Under the pieces are notes generated by a model, which saw nothing but the letters and a program-made list of their open reading frames with translations, did no database searches and was not told where the DNA came from. From assembly GCF_003264115.1 (NCBI RefSeq), contig NZ_CP021912.1, positions 2,897,001 through 2,961,000 of the forward strand: DNA of 64,000 bases. Direction: 5' to 3'. The translations under genes and the position numbers were made by a program. The DNA comes from Erythrobacter sp. KY5 (lineage in GTDB: Bacteria > Pseudomonadota > Alphaproteobacteria > Sphingomonadales > Sphingomonadaceae). How positions within the stretch are numbered: position 1 is the first letter of the stretch; each line of letters begins with the position of its first letter. Shown one piece after another: positions 26,446 to 36,876 of the stretch.

Positions 26446-27371
26446 TGGCTACCTATCAAAACATCTTCACTCAGATCCAGGTCAAGGGCCCGCCCGAAAT
26501 GGGCGTCCCTCTGCCTCCCGGCGATGAGAGCCGTGTCCGTGCAACGGGCTACAGCTACTGGCTGGGCAAGTTCGGGCAGGCTCAGATTGGCCCGCTCTAT
26601 CTTGGTCTTCTCGGAACGATCTCGCTGGTCTTCGGCTTCGCAGCCTTCATGATCATCGGATTGAATTTCTGGGCACAGGCCGGGTGGAACCCGCAGACCT
26701 TCATGCGTGAGCTGTTCTGGCTTTCGCTTGATCCTCCGGGACCGGAATATGGCTTCAGTCCGTTCGTACCATTGAATGAGGGCGGCTGGTTCATCCTGAC
26801 CGGCGCGTTCCTGTCGATCTCGGTGCTGTGCTGGTGGGCGCGGACCTATATGCGGGCGAAGTCGCTCGGTATGGGGATGCACATCCCATGGGCATTTGCT
26901 TCGGCGATCTGGCTGTTCCTGGTGCTTGGCTTTATCCGCCCGCTGCTCCTTGGCAGCTGGTCCGAAGCGGTGCCTTACGGCATCTTCAGCCACCTCGACT
27001 GGACGAACAACTTCTCGCTCATTCACGGGAACCTGTTCTACAATCCGTTCCACGCACTATCGATCGTCTTCCTGTATGGTTCAGCAGTGCTGTTCGCCAT
27101 GCACGGGGCAACGATCCTTGCACTTGGCCGCTATGGCGGTGAGCGCGAGATCGAGCAGATCACCGACCGTGGCACGGCTTCGGAACGCGGAGCCCTCTTC
27201 TGGCGCTGGACCATGGGCTTCAACGCCACGATGGAATCGATCCACCGCTGGGCGTGGTGGTTCGCGGTTCTCACGACCCTTACCGGCGGCATCGGCATCC
27301 TGCTTTCAGGAACCGTCGTCGACAACTGGTACCTGTGGGCACAGGAGCATTACTACGCTCCGATGAATTAG
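26445..27371 (+). CDS. pufM: Reaction centre M subunit
   Basis: 308-residue partner of PufL, starting MATYQNIF in the TGATG overlap with the pufL stop. Conserved ligands are visible in [19 protein letters not shown] (with the key Tyr), MHGATILAL, the iron-ligand Glu in EREIEQ and the His in ESIHRWAWW. No pufC follows, so electron return to P+ must use a soluble or membrane-anchored cytochrome instead of a bound tetrahaem subunit. Confidence 0.97.
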   Translation: MATYQNIFTQIQVKGPPEMGVPLPPGDESRVRATGYSYWLGKFGQAQIGPLYLGLLGTISLVFGFAAFMIIGLNFWAQAGWNPQTFMRELFWLSLDPPGPEYGFSPFVPLNEGGWFILTGAFLSISVLCWWARTYMRAKSLGMGMHIPWAFASAIWLFLVLGFIRPLLLGSWSEAVPYGIFSHLDWTNNFSLIHGNLFYNPFHALSIVFLYGSAVLFAMHGATILALGRYGGEREIEQITDRGTASERGALFWRWTMGFNATMESIHRWAWWFAVLTTLTGGIGILLSGTVVDNWYLWAQEHYYAPMN

Positions 27372-27407
27372 GCGGTTCAACGCCTCATAGGTCTATCTAT
27401 CCAGGAG

Positions 27408-27442
27408 GCCCGGCTGCGCGACAATGCGCGGTCGGGCTTTTT
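27408..27442 (+). terminator. Rho-independent terminator of the puf operon
   Basis: GCCCGGCTGCGC pairs with GCGCGGTCGGGC around a short loop and is followed by TTTTT, 36 bp after pufM. Confidence 0.8.
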
Positions 27443-27517
27443 GGTTCATGGGTTAGGAACAAATGCCAGTGCCTGAGAGAGGCGCCGGTAAAGCCCCCAA
27501 TCGGCATGAAAGCGGAG

Positions 27518-27874
27518 CTATTGCGTGCACCGCTTCAGTGTCTCGATGGCCGACGACGAGAGTGGCTGGTTATGCAAAACTCTGACTTCAACCATGCCAT
27601 CTGAAGGCTGCACGGAAAGGCGCATCTGCCCGTCGTCCGACAGATACGTCATCCCTCTTTGGCAAGACCCTCTTCGATTGCCACGGCAGGCATTGATAAG
27701 CTGGATATCGTTCTTGATGAGTGCACCATTGGTTGAGACGCACTTCATCACATTGCTCAGGCTTCGATCGCTCGCGTAGATACTCGACGAGGAGTACTCA
27801 TCTCCGCGCGCCAGGTTCCACACCACCGCTGCGCCGACCATTAAGACGAAGATTGCGAAGAGGATTCTTATCAA
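27518..27874 (-). CDS. Hypothetical membrane-anchored small protein
   Basis: 118-residue protein with an N-terminal membrane segment (ILFAIFVLMVGAAVVWNLA) and a periplasmic part with four cysteines (KCVS, NACRG, SCQRG, RCTQ), which could form two disulfides. The initiator is TTG with GGA upstream. It stands alone between the puf terminator and orf86/tspO, on the opposite strand to puf. I recognise no family. Its location inside the photosynthesis cluster may be chance. Confidence 0.6.
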   Translation of the reverse strand: MIRILFAIFVLMVGAAVVWNLARGDEYSSSSIYASDRSLSNVMKCVSTNGALIKNDIQLINACRGNRRGSCQRGMTYLSDDGQMRLSVQPSDGMVEVRVLHNQPLSSSAIETLKRCTQ

Positions 27875-27993
27875 GGCGCGTCCATCAAGTATTGAAACAG
27901 GTAACGCCTTGTTTCGTCGCTTGGCGGCGCTGTCAATATTTGCAAATCGGGACGGTAACAGACGGCCAGATACAATGTTGGGCCAGCACTAAA

Positions 27994-28254
27994 TTACTCC
28001 GACCCAGATAATCGACCGCGCAAGTCCATCAGATGCAACGGCAGCGAGAGCGCCAGAAGCACCGCAACCCACTCCCAGCCAGCGCCGACCAGCGCGGCTC
28101 TCAGCGCGAGGACTATAAACACTGCGGGGCCGATCAGTCCCGCGATTCTTGCCCAGCGCCAGCCCTTCACGCGCCAAAGCCACACGGCTTCCGCGGCCAG
28201 CAGTGCCAGAACGAGATCGGCAGCGTGACCGCTTGAGAAGAAGGCGTCAATCAT
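27994..28254 (-). CDS. Small multispan membrane protein next to tspO
   Basis: 86-residue hydrophobic protein with about three membrane segments (ADLVLALLAAEAVWLW, IAGLIGPAVFIVLALRAALV, WVAVLLALSLPLHLMDL) and a polar tail. It begins 22 bp after tspO on the same strand, at the end of the bchG-bch2-bchP-tspO run. No function is known to me; a membrane role coupled to TspO is inferred only from position. Confidence 0.65.
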   Translation of the reverse strand: MIDAFFSSGHAADLVLALLAAEAVWLWRVKGWRWARIAGLIGPAVFIVLALRAALVGAGWEWVAVLLALSLPLHLMDLRGRLSGSE

Positions 28255-28276
28255 CTGCCCGTTGGCCCAAAGGCGA

Positions 28277-28765
28277 TCAGCCGAAAGGGCCGTTGAGATC
28301 GACGACCGCCCAGTTGAGAGCCGCGGTAAAGGTCACCCAGAGCAAATAGGGCAGAAACAACAGGCCAGCGGTTCTCGAGTACCGTCCGCAGTAGAACACA
28401 AGCGCCACGATCGAGAGCCACAGGAGGAGCACTTCGATGAACGCCCAGTCGGGCCGCTGGATGCGAAAGAAGATCATCGACCAGGTAATGTTGAGGAAGG
28501 CATTGAGCGCAAAAAGCCCGATGATGGTGTCGGAAACCTTGGGTGTCGGAGCCGCTCGCCACGCTGACACGATCGCGGCGGTGTTGAGCGCGAAGATAAC
28601 GGTCCACCCGACCGGATACATGACATCGGGCGGATTCCAGCTCGGCTTTTCGAGGCTTTGATACCACGGCCCCAGATCGGTAATCGTTGCACCGAGAACC
28701 GCCACGATAGCAGCGGTTACCGCAGCCACCACAGCGGGCAGTATCCAGGTCTTGCTCACACTCAT
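28277..28765 (-). CDS. tspO: TspO/MBR family tryptophan-rich sensory protein
   Basis: 162-residue five-helix membrane protein. The family pattern is clear: LGPWYQSLEKPSWNPPDVMYPVGWTVIFALN, then FALNAFLNITWSMIFF and PYLLWVTFTAALNWAVVDLN. TspO proteins bind porphyrins and in Rhodobacter help to repress photosynthesis genes in oxygen by affecting tetrapyrrole intermediates. Here it follows bchP by 34 bp and is probably co-transcribed with the late bacteriochlorophyll genes. Confidence 0.93.
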   Translation of the reverse strand: MSVSKTWILPAVVAAVTAAIVAVLGATITDLGPWYQSLEKPSWNPPDVMYPVGWTVIFALNTAAIVSAWRAAPTPKVSDTIIGLFALNAFLNITWSMIFFRIQRPDWAFIEVLLLWLSIVALVFYCGRYSRTAGLLFLPYLLWVTFTAALNWAVVDLNGPFG

Positions 28766-28799
28766 GGCTGGTGATCCCTCTCCCGCCGCTTGGAAAACG

Positions 28800-30008
28800 C
28801 TACGAACTCGCCGGTCTCAGGCCAAGAAGATGAGCTGTATCCTTCAGGAATATCTTCACATGGGCGAGCGGCTTTTTCCGGACCAGCTTCTTGTTCATGT
28901 AAGCCTGCCATGTGAGCTGCTGCACATCCTTGTCATCGCACATATCGACAAAGCGTTCGCGCCGCTTGTCGCTCGAATACCAGAAATACTGCATGACCCC
29001 GAGTATCCAGAACACCCGGCCGTGATCCTTCATGAAGCGCTTGCGCGCCAGTTTGAGCGCCTTGGCCTCACCGGTCAGGAGCATCTGTGATGCAGCTTCG
29101 GCGGAATAGCGCCCGCCAACCATCGCGTAATAGATGCCTTCGCCGGACGCTGGAGCCACGATACCGGCGGCATCGCCCGCGACGATGACGTCGGCGCCGT
29201 TGTCCCAGCGCTTCAATGGCTTCAGCGGGATTGGTGCGCCTTCGCGGCGGATCGTCTCGCACCGTGTAAGGTCGAGTTCGGTGCGCATTTCCGACACTGC
29301 ACCGCGCAGAGAAAAGCCCTTGTTCGCGCTGCCGACGCCGATGCTGGCGGTTTCGCCATGCGGGAACACCCAGGCATAGAAATCGGGAGACAGCTTGCCC
29401 TGATAGAACACGTCGCAGCGGTCGGGATCATAGGCGTCGTCATTGGCGATCATACCCAGCTCTGGCGACTTGATGATTTCGTGATAAGCGAAAACACATT
29501 TCACGCGCTCTGCGTCGGGCAGGCATTGCTTGGCGACTGCCGAACGCGCACCGTCGGCACCAATGACACACCGTGCGCGGACCTTCTCTATCGGACCGCC
29601 GCGCTCTCGCCGGAAAGTGACAAGCGGATGAGCGTGATTGTCGCGCTCGACCTTGTCGAAAGTGGCCGTCAGCCTTTCAGCGCCTGACATGCGCGCGCGC
29701 TCGCGCAGCCACTCGTCGAATTCCTCGCGGTCGACCATGCCGACATATCCGATCTCGCCGACGGGCATATCGACGGCACGGCCAGAGGGCGCGATCATCC
29801 GGGCCGACCGCGCGCGTGCGACCAGCAGCGATTGAGGGATGTCGAAATCATCCAGGGCGCGCGGCGGAATGGCTCCGCCGCATGGCTTGATCCGCCCGCC
29901 GCGCTCCATCAGCAGCACCGAATGGCCCGCAAGCGCGAGATCGTTTGCAGCAGTTGCGCCAGCGGGACCCCCGCCAACCACGACGACATCGTAGATTTTC
30001 TCGCTCAT
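28800..30008 (-). CDS. bchP: Geranylgeranyl diphosphate/bacteriochlorophyll reductase
   Basis: 402-residue FAD-dependent reductase that saturates the geranylgeranyl tail to phytyl. The N-terminal VVVVGGGPAGATAANDLALAGHSVLLMERG is the FAD fold; KPCGGAIPP and VIVAGDAAGIVAPASGEGIYYAMVGG are characteristic of BchP/ChlP. The start overlaps the end of bch2 by 4 bp. Confidence 0.96.
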   Translation of the reverse strand: MSEKIYDVVVVGGGPAGATAANDLALAGHSVLLMERGGRIKPCGGAIPPRALDDFDIPQSLLVARARSARMIAPSGRAVDMPVGEIGYVGMVDREEFDEWLRERARMSGAERLTATFDKVERDNHAHPLVTFRRERGGPIEKVRARCVIGADGARSAVAKQCLPDAERVKCVFAYHEIIKSPELGMIANDDAYDPDRCDVFYQGKLSPDFYAWVFPHGETASIGVGSANKGFSLRGAVSEMRTELDLTRCETIRREGAPIPLKPLKRWDNGADVIVAGDAAGIVAPASGEGIYYAMVGGRYSAEAASQMLLTGEAKALKLARKRFMKDHGRVFWILGVMQYFWYSSDKRRERFVDMCDDKDVQQLTWQAYMNKKLVRKKPLAHVKIFLKDTAHLLGLRPASS

Positions 30009-31366
30009 GCAAACACCTCTTCATCCCTCTCGATAATGGCACGCGCGGGCGCGAGCCCTCTGGCGGTGGCACGCACCGCAAGCCACGCGGCGAGCACGAA
30101 CAGCGCTGCCTCGATGGCAAAAACAATCTGAAATGCGCTTGGGTCGTGCGCGATAGCGCGGCGTGCGAGGTCCAGACCACCGCCGCCAAGCATTCCGCCA
30201 AGGCCGAATGCGATAGCCTGCGCCGCGCCCCACACACCCATGCGAACACCTTCACGCGTTTTCTCGCCAGCCCCGGCAAGCCCCATCATCGCCCCGATCG
30301 CGGCAACCGCGAACAGGCCGTTGCAGAAGCCAAGCACGAAGACATTCGATGCAATCGGCCAGCCCGGCCCGACCTGTGCGGCCATCGCGAGGCTCGCAAG
30401 CGCCAAGGCCGATCCAAGACAGCCAAACACAATCCAATGGCGAAGCTCGAACGGCAGCCGTCCTGCAAAGGCGCTCCCCCCGATGCCGGCCACGATCATT
30501 CCGACAAGCACACCGCCCGATTGCATGCCGCCCAACTGAGTGGATTGGCCCGGTGTCATGCCGAAGATCAATCCGGCAAAGGGCTCAAGGATAAGGTCCT
30601 GCATGTTGAACGCCATCATCGAGACGAAGATGAAAAGCGTGAACCGGCGCGCTGCCTTTTCGTTGAGAATCTCGCGCAGGGCTTCTCTGAAATCGGGTGG
30701 CGGATCGCTCTTCGCCGTTTCAGCAAAGGTGAGCGAGACGCCCATCCGCGGCTCGATCCGAAAGACCGCGATGCAGGTGATCGCGATACAGGTGATGAGC
30801 AAGCCCGATGAAACTGTCAGCAACCTCTCAGGCGAAAACGGCTGGAGCAGCGCCCCAACAGTGATTGCCGATACGACAATGCCAGCCACCATCATGATCC
30901 AGGTAACCGCAGCCGCTGCGGCGCGGCGTTCGGGTGCGACGCCCGATGCAAGCAATGCGAGCGCGGAAGTCCCGCTTGCACCAACGCCGACGCCGATCAG
31001 CGTGTAACCGACAACCGCGATGACCATCGCGAGAGCGAAATCCTGCTGGATCATCACCGTCGCCTGAACCGCCATGATTGCGCCAAGGCCCAGCACCATG
31101 ATCCCGCCCGCAATCCAGAGCGACCGACTACCGCCCTTGTCGGAGCCGTGTCCCCATAAGGGCCGGCCCAGCTGCACCGCATAATGCCAGCCGACGAGCG
31201 CTGCCGGGATCGCTCCGGCCAATGCGTATTCGACCACCATCAGCCGGTTCAGAACGGTGGTGATGAGCATGACCATGGCGCCGATAGACGCCTGCACCAT
31301 CCCTATGCGGATGATCGCCAGCCAGGATAGTCCCCTGTTTGCCGAAGAGGGTGCGGGCGCATGCAT
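30005..31366 (-). CDS. BCD/PucC-family membrane transporter (bch2, orf428)
   Basis: 453-residue major-facilitator-type protein with about twelve membrane helices. It belongs to the PucC/LhaA/Bch2 family, thought to deliver bacteriochlorophyll or help assemble light-harvesting complexes. MVMLITTVLNRLMVVEYALAGAIPAALVGWHYAV and EPFAGLIFGMTPGQSTQL are family regions. Between bchG and bchP this is the place of orf428 in Rhodobacter. The start at 31366 overlaps the bchG stop (TGATG); longer frames upstream lie inside bchG and are rejected. Confidence 0.92.
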   Translation of the reverse strand: MHAPAPSSANRGLSWLAIIRIGMVQASIGAMVMLITTVLNRLMVVEYALAGAIPAALVGWHYAVQLGRPLWGHGSDKGGSRSLWIAGGIMVLGLGAIMAVQATVMIQQDFALAMVIAVVGYTLIGVGVGASGTSALALLASGVAPERRAAAAAVTWIMMVAGIVVSAITVGALLQPFSPERLLTVSSGLLITCIAITCIAVFRIEPRMGVSLTFAETAKSDPPPDFREALREILNEKAARRFTLFIFVSMMAFNMQDLILEPFAGLIFGMTPGQSTQLGGMQSGGVLVGMIVAGIGGSAFAGRLPFELRHWIVFGCLGSALALASLAMAAQVGPGWPIASNVFVLGFCNGLFAVAAIGAMMGLAGAGEKTREGVRMGVWGAAQAIAFGLGGMLGGGGLDLARRAIAHDPSAFQIVFAIEAALFVLAAWLAVRATARGLAPARAIIERDEEVFA

Positions 31367-32292
31367 CAGATGTAACCCCCGAGCCCCAGAGCCGCCGCAA
31401 GCATGCCGAGGACGTAAAGCGTCACGCCAACACCATTGTACCAGGGCGCATAACGCTTGGGATCGCGCAGCAGGCGCGGCATCGCTGCACACTGAGCGAG
31501 CAGCACCCCGGCCACGATCAGCGCGGAGAGCGTCAGCCCCCAAATCGCGAGAAGCGCAATCACCGCGATCTGCGCGGCGGCCATGACCCCGCAAGCGAGG
31601 CGCGCAGCGGGCGTAACACCGAGAATGACGGGAAGCGATCGCAGGCCCGTTGCTTTGTCGCCTTCGACCGCCTTGAAATCGTTGAGCGTCATGATCCCGT
31701 GTGCGCCGAGGCTATAAAGCACGAGGACGATCAGGACTTCCGCGCGCGGCATCGCGCCCAGGATCACGGCCGCGCCGGTGAACCAGCTCAGCCCCTCATA
31801 AGTGAAACCGACCACCGCAGGTCCGGTCCAACCGCTTGTCTTGAAGCGGAATGGCGGCGCGCTGTAGCCCCAGGCCAGTGCCAGCCCGACGAGCGCTGCG
31901 ACAAACACGAGCGGCCCGAGAAACCATGCGACAAGCGCAGAAATCAGCGTCGCGATGATTGCGATGTACAGGCCCCAGCGCCCCGGAATACGCCCTGAAG
32001 GGATCGGTCGATCCGGCTCGTTGATGGCATCGACATGGCGGTCGAACCAGTCGTTGACGGCCTGACTGGTCCCGCAAACTAGCGGTCCTGCCAGCAGCAC
32101 ACCGCCCAGAACGAACAGCCACCGCCCGTCAAGGCCCGCCCCGGACGAAACCGCACCGCACATGAATGCCCACATTGGTGGGAACCAGGTGATCGGTTTG
32201 AGCAGCTGGAGAACGTCGCGAGGTCTTGGACGCAAAGGCGTCTGTGCCTGAGCAATGGGCACTTCGCGAGTCGAGACGGCGGACCTCTCCAT
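31366..32292 (-). CDS. bchG: Bacteriochlorophyll synthase
   Basis: 308-residue UbiA-family prenyltransferase that esterifies bacteriochlorophyllide a with geranylgeranyl diphosphate in the inner membrane. The two Asp-rich motifs are NDWFDRHVDAINEPDRPIPSG and NDFKAVEGDKATGLRSLP; PITWFPPMWAF is a BchG hallmark. The ATG at 32292 is only 6 nt past a -10-like TACGTT, with no Shine-Dalgarno, so the mRNA may be leaderless; a GTG at 32262 is an alternative start. Confidence 0.95.
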   Translation of the reverse strand: MERSAVSTREVPIAQAQTPLRPRPRDVLQLLKPITWFPPMWAFMCGAVSSGAGLDGRWLFVLGGVLLAGPLVCGTSQAVNDWFDRHVDAINEPDRPIPSGRIPGRWGLYIAIIATLISALVAWFLGPLVFVAALVGLALAWGYSAPPFRFKTSGWTGPAVVGFTYEGLSWFTGAAVILGAMPRAEVLIVLVLYSLGAHGIMTLNDFKAVEGDKATGLRSLPVILGVTPAARLACGVMAAAQIAVIALLAIWGLTLSALIVAGVLLAQCAAMPRLLRDPKRYAPWYNGVGVTLYVLGMLAAALGLGGYI

Positions 32293-32298
32293 CTCGTA

Positions 32299-32339
32299 AA
32301 CGTATGCCTGACAGGCTAGTGCGTCAAATTAATTGGACA
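32299..32339 (-). promoter_or_regulatory. PpsR operator and bchG promoter
   Basis: Read on the minus strand, TGTCCAATTAATTTGACG (32339-32322) is a PpsR site with one base off (ACG for ACA). Its right end gives -35 TTGACG, then 17 bp, then TACGTT (32304-32299). The gap 32293-32427 between bchG and ppsR holds no gene. Confidence 0.6.
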
Positions 32340-32427
32340 CTTTCATTTGTCAGATTGCCGATTTTCCGCCGATCTCCGAAAAAGCGCATAGATTGGCGCC
32401 TCGGATCAGGCTCGCTTGGCAGCGCCC

Positions 32428-33852
32428 TTAGTCAGGATCGCTCGGCAGATTGCCCAGCCCATGCCGGTGCAGCTTGGAATAAAGGCTCTGCCGCGACAGA
32501 CCCAGGATTTCAGCGGCAGAAGCGCGATTGTCCGAGGTGTATTGGAGCGCCGCCTCAATGCACAAACGCTCAATCAGGTCGGTGCTTTCGCGCACGATTT
32601 CCTTCAGCGACATCCTACCGACAAGATCGGTAAGTTGCTCGACCGATCGGGGCAGATCCTGAGAACCGGGCGGCAGGTCGCGCAGGCGGCGGCCAATCGG
32701 ACGGATCACGAAAGCATAAAGGCCGCCCTCACCCGACGAGCGAACGGCGGACAATTCGATCGGCTCACCGTCGATATCATCACCGACGCGAAGGACGGTG
32801 GAGACGTTGCGGGCACAGCCATACTGGTCGATCTGCCCTTCAATAAGTTCCAGGTCGATGCCGGGTCGGCCAATCCAGCTTGCAAGCGCCCGTCCCCGCA
32901 GCGGATCGGCGCTGGCGGCCTGCACCAGTTCGACAAAGGCGTTGTTGCAGCTCACCACGTCGAGGTTGGAATCGGCAATGACGAATGCGTCGGGCATCTG
33001 GTCGACCAGTTCGAGCGCAGGGGATGCGCCTGCCCCGTCCCCTTCGCCACGATGCGGCGCGAGCTTGAGAAGGAGGTATTGCCCGCGATCCTGGCTGAAG
33101 GCTGCAGCACTTGCCGCAACCTCGGTCGATCCTTTTGTCAGCGTGATGTTGGCCGGTGTCGCGTGTTCAGACGCCAGCGCAGCCCCGACGAGATTCTGCA
33201 ACGTATCGCGCGAGCCTTTTTCGACCAGGGCAGGCAGCTTCTTGCCCGGCAAACTGCCCGAGCGTACGCCCATCAGGGTGTGTGCGGCCGGGTTGGCCTC
33301 GCGGATGCGCAGGGTCGCAGCCTCGACAATCAGGACCGGCTCGCCCGATATCTCGAAGAGCATCCGATAGCGCGCTTCGAGCTGGCGCATGCGCAGGTAA
33401 TCGCGTTCAAGCGATTGCTGCACCTGAAGCAGCCGCTGCTGCATCTTGCCCGCTTCGCGAAGGTCACGTCCGAAAGCGATGCGGTGCTCGCCCCCGTTGA
33501 CTGTCAGAACTGCATAGCGAATCGGCACGTCGCCATCGCGGGTCGGGTGGTTCACCTGACGCCAGTGCTGAACCTCTCCGCGCCGTGCGGCGGCCAGCAT
33601 TTCCATGACTTTGGGGCGACTCTCGACCGTAACCGTGTCGATCCAGTTGGTGCCTTCCCAGCCTTCAAAACCCGGGAATTCCTTGGGATCGAAGGCTGTG
33701 TCGAGGATCATCCCCGTGTCATCAAGCACCAGGGTGATGTCGCCGGCGACCATCGCGAGCTTCATCGCGGCGTCGGCATCAAGCGAGTTGAAGAGTTCAG
33801 CGGCCTTGCCGAACGGGTTCTTGCCTTCGATGGAGTGCTTTCGGGTCAGCAT
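32428..33852 (-). CDS. ppsR: Photosynthesis gene repressor PpsR (CrtJ)
   Basis: 474-residue transcription factor that represses bch, crt and puf genes in oxygen and light. It has an N-terminal PAS-like region, a coiled-coil linker (about 134-165), two PAS domains (about 160-270 and 280-390) and a Fis-type helix-turn-helix at the C-terminus (NRASAAEILGLSRQSLYSKLHRHGL). The redox Cys of the DNA-binding domain is kept as Cys431 (LCIEAAL); other cysteines are 302 and 346. No Cys is present at about 240-260, where Rhodobacter PpsR has its partner Cys251. Confidence 0.95.
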   Translation of the reverse strand: MLTRKHSIEGKNPFGKAAELFNSLDADAAMKLAMVAGDITLVLDDTGMILDTAFDPKEFPGFEGWEGTNWIDTVTVESRPKVMEMLAAARRGEVQHWRQVNHPTRDGDVPIRYAVLTVNGGEHRIAFGRDLREAGKMQQRLLQVQQSLERDYLRMRQLEARYRMLFEISGEPVLIVEAATLRIREANPAAHTLMGVRSGSLPGKKLPALVEKGSRDTLQNLVGAALASEHATPANITLTKGSTEVAASAAAFSQDRGQYLLLKLAPHRGEGDGAGASPALELVDQMPDAFVIADSNLDVVSCNNAFVELVQAASADPLRGRALASWIGRPGIDLELIEGQIDQYGCARNVSTVLRVGDDIDGEPIELSAVRSSGEGGLYAFVIRPIGRRLRDLPPGSQDLPRSVEQLTDLVGRMSLKEIVRESTDLIERLCIEAALQYTSDNRASAAEILGLSRQSLYSKLHRHGLGNLPSDPD

Positions 33853-33865
33853 CTACAGGCCCACC

Positions 33866-34780
33866 CTATTTCAGCATATGCGCACGCACCTCGGCGGACT
33901 GGACCAATCGCTCTGCCACATCGAGTGCAGCCCGAGCGTCGGCGCCGGTCCCATCGGCTCCCACTTCGGCAACAAGTGCTGGGTTTTGGTTGATCATTCG
34001 ACCACCGATCAGAATAGAGAGGTGCGGATTTGCAGACACGCTGCGCATCGCTTTAATTATGTTTGTGATGGCGGCGCTAGGGCAATCGCGTGAAAGCGTC
34101 AATCCTACGACGTCAAACGGCTCTCTCGACAGCGCGTCGAGAAGTTCCTTGCGCAAAGGCTTGTTCAGCGCCCTGCTGTCCCAACCCGCGCGGGCAAAGA
34201 CCTCATCCATCATCAGCGAACCGAAATTGTGCTGGTCCCCTGGCATCGGCGCGAACAGCGCTCGTGCAGCGTCGGGCCGGGCAAGCGGCGGGCGGATCGG
34301 AGCGCGCAGGGAAATCTCGCGCATCACCTCTTGCAGGCGCCACAAACCCATTGTGACGTCCAGAAAATCAGCTTCGTCGTCATCCCACATCTGGCCGAGG
34401 CGACGCGCTGCCGGAGCAAGAAGGTCGAGCAGGACCGCTTCGACACTGACGCCATCGGAGAGATAGGCGTCGACTTCTTCAAGCAGGTTCGCCGCCTCCA
34501 GCCGCAAGGGCAGAAGCGCAAACTGGTCTGCGGCGCAAGGGTCGATCTCCGACCGGGCATCGCCGCCATCTGGACCAATGGCGTGCGCCATCATCAAGCG
34601 CGGAATGATCTCACCTTCGATGATTGCGTTGATCGAATCGTCGGCAAGCGCGTGATTGTCGGAATTTGCAGGAAGGCGATCGCCTTTGGAATCTTTGCGC
34701 AGCTTCAAAGACGCAGACATGACACGCCGTAACGCGGCCGAGCCAGCGCCGATCATTCCTGAGCCTTTCGAGGCTGCCAT
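33866..34780 (-). CDS. ppaA: AerR/PpaA, cobalamin-dependent antirepressor
   Basis: 304-residue B12-binding-domain protein that modulates PpsR in response to light and oxygen. The cobalamin (or haem, SCHIC-type) site motif is GDQHNFG, with axial-ligand candidate His184; the downstream Ser/Thr motif (VVGLTLSRD) and ILIGGR complete the fold. A helical segment precedes it (DAYLSDGVSVEAVLLDLLAPAARRLGQMW). The start at 34780 has GGAAGGG 6-8 nt upstream; starts at 34756 or 34720 cannot be excluded. It lies directly before ppsR, an arrangement seen in many purple bacteria. Confidence 0.9.
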   Translation of the reverse strand: MAASKGSGMIGAGSAALRRVMSASLKLRKDSKGDRLPANSDNHALADDSINAIIEGEIIPRLMMAHAIGPDGGDARSEIDPCAADQFALLPLRLEAANLLEEVDAYLSDGVSVEAVLLDLLAPAARRLGQMWDDDEADFLDVTMGLWRLQEVMREISLRAPIRPPLARPDAARALFAPMPGDQHNFGSLMMDEVFARAGWDSRALNKPLRKELLDALSREPFDVVGLTLSRDCPSAAITNIIKAMRSVSANPHLSILIGGRMINQNPALVAEVGADGTGADARAALDVAERLVQSAEVRAHMLK

Positions 34781-34944
34781 AGCTGACCCTTCCCGTCCAC
34801 CGGCTGATAGTCTCCGGCGATGGCGCGGGTCCCCGCGTCGAGGCTGGCGAGGTCGGATGGTTCCCGACTCCTTTGCCGCCAACGCGACTCCTCTACACCA
34901 ATCACCCATTCTTAGCAAACAACCTAAACAGCCAGCGGTCAGAC

Positions 34945-35002
34945 TGTCCACTTTATTTTACGTCTAATTTATTTGACACTTTGAGGTCGAAAGGCGTAGT
35001 CT
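34945..35002. promoter_or_regulatory. Tandem PpsR-like sites and bchF promoter between aerR and bchF
   Basis: Two one-base-off PpsR sites overlap by 2 bp: TGTCCACTTTATTTTACG (34945-34962) and CGTCTAATTTATTTGACA (34961-34978). The right one ends in -35 TTGACA (34973-34978), then 18 bp and TAGTCT (34997-35002). On the minus strand TGGACA, 17 bp and TTAGGT could serve aerR. The 325-bp gap 34781-35105 holds no gene; the bchF leader is about 100 nt. Confidence 0.6.
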
Positions 35003-35083
35003 TGCATTCTGAAAGCGAAGGCTATCGATGAGGATGACTCGACAAGATCTCTCATGCTCGGCTGACTCCGGAGCGCCACGTAA

Positions 35084-36874
<1,791 letters not shown>

Positions 36875-36876
36875 CG

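Noticed and set aside
27875..27993. Gene or RNA between orf118 and orf86
   Set aside because: No coding frame, repeat or structured RNA was recognised in this 119-bp gap.
31367..31594. N-terminal extension of bch2 into bchG
   Set aside because: Arg-rich shadow sequence; the ATG in TGATG at 31366 starts the first plausible transporter sequence.
32416..33993. 525-codon ORF on the plus strand
   Set aside because: It lies antisense over ppsR, whose protein domains are unmistakable; the antisense product has no family features.
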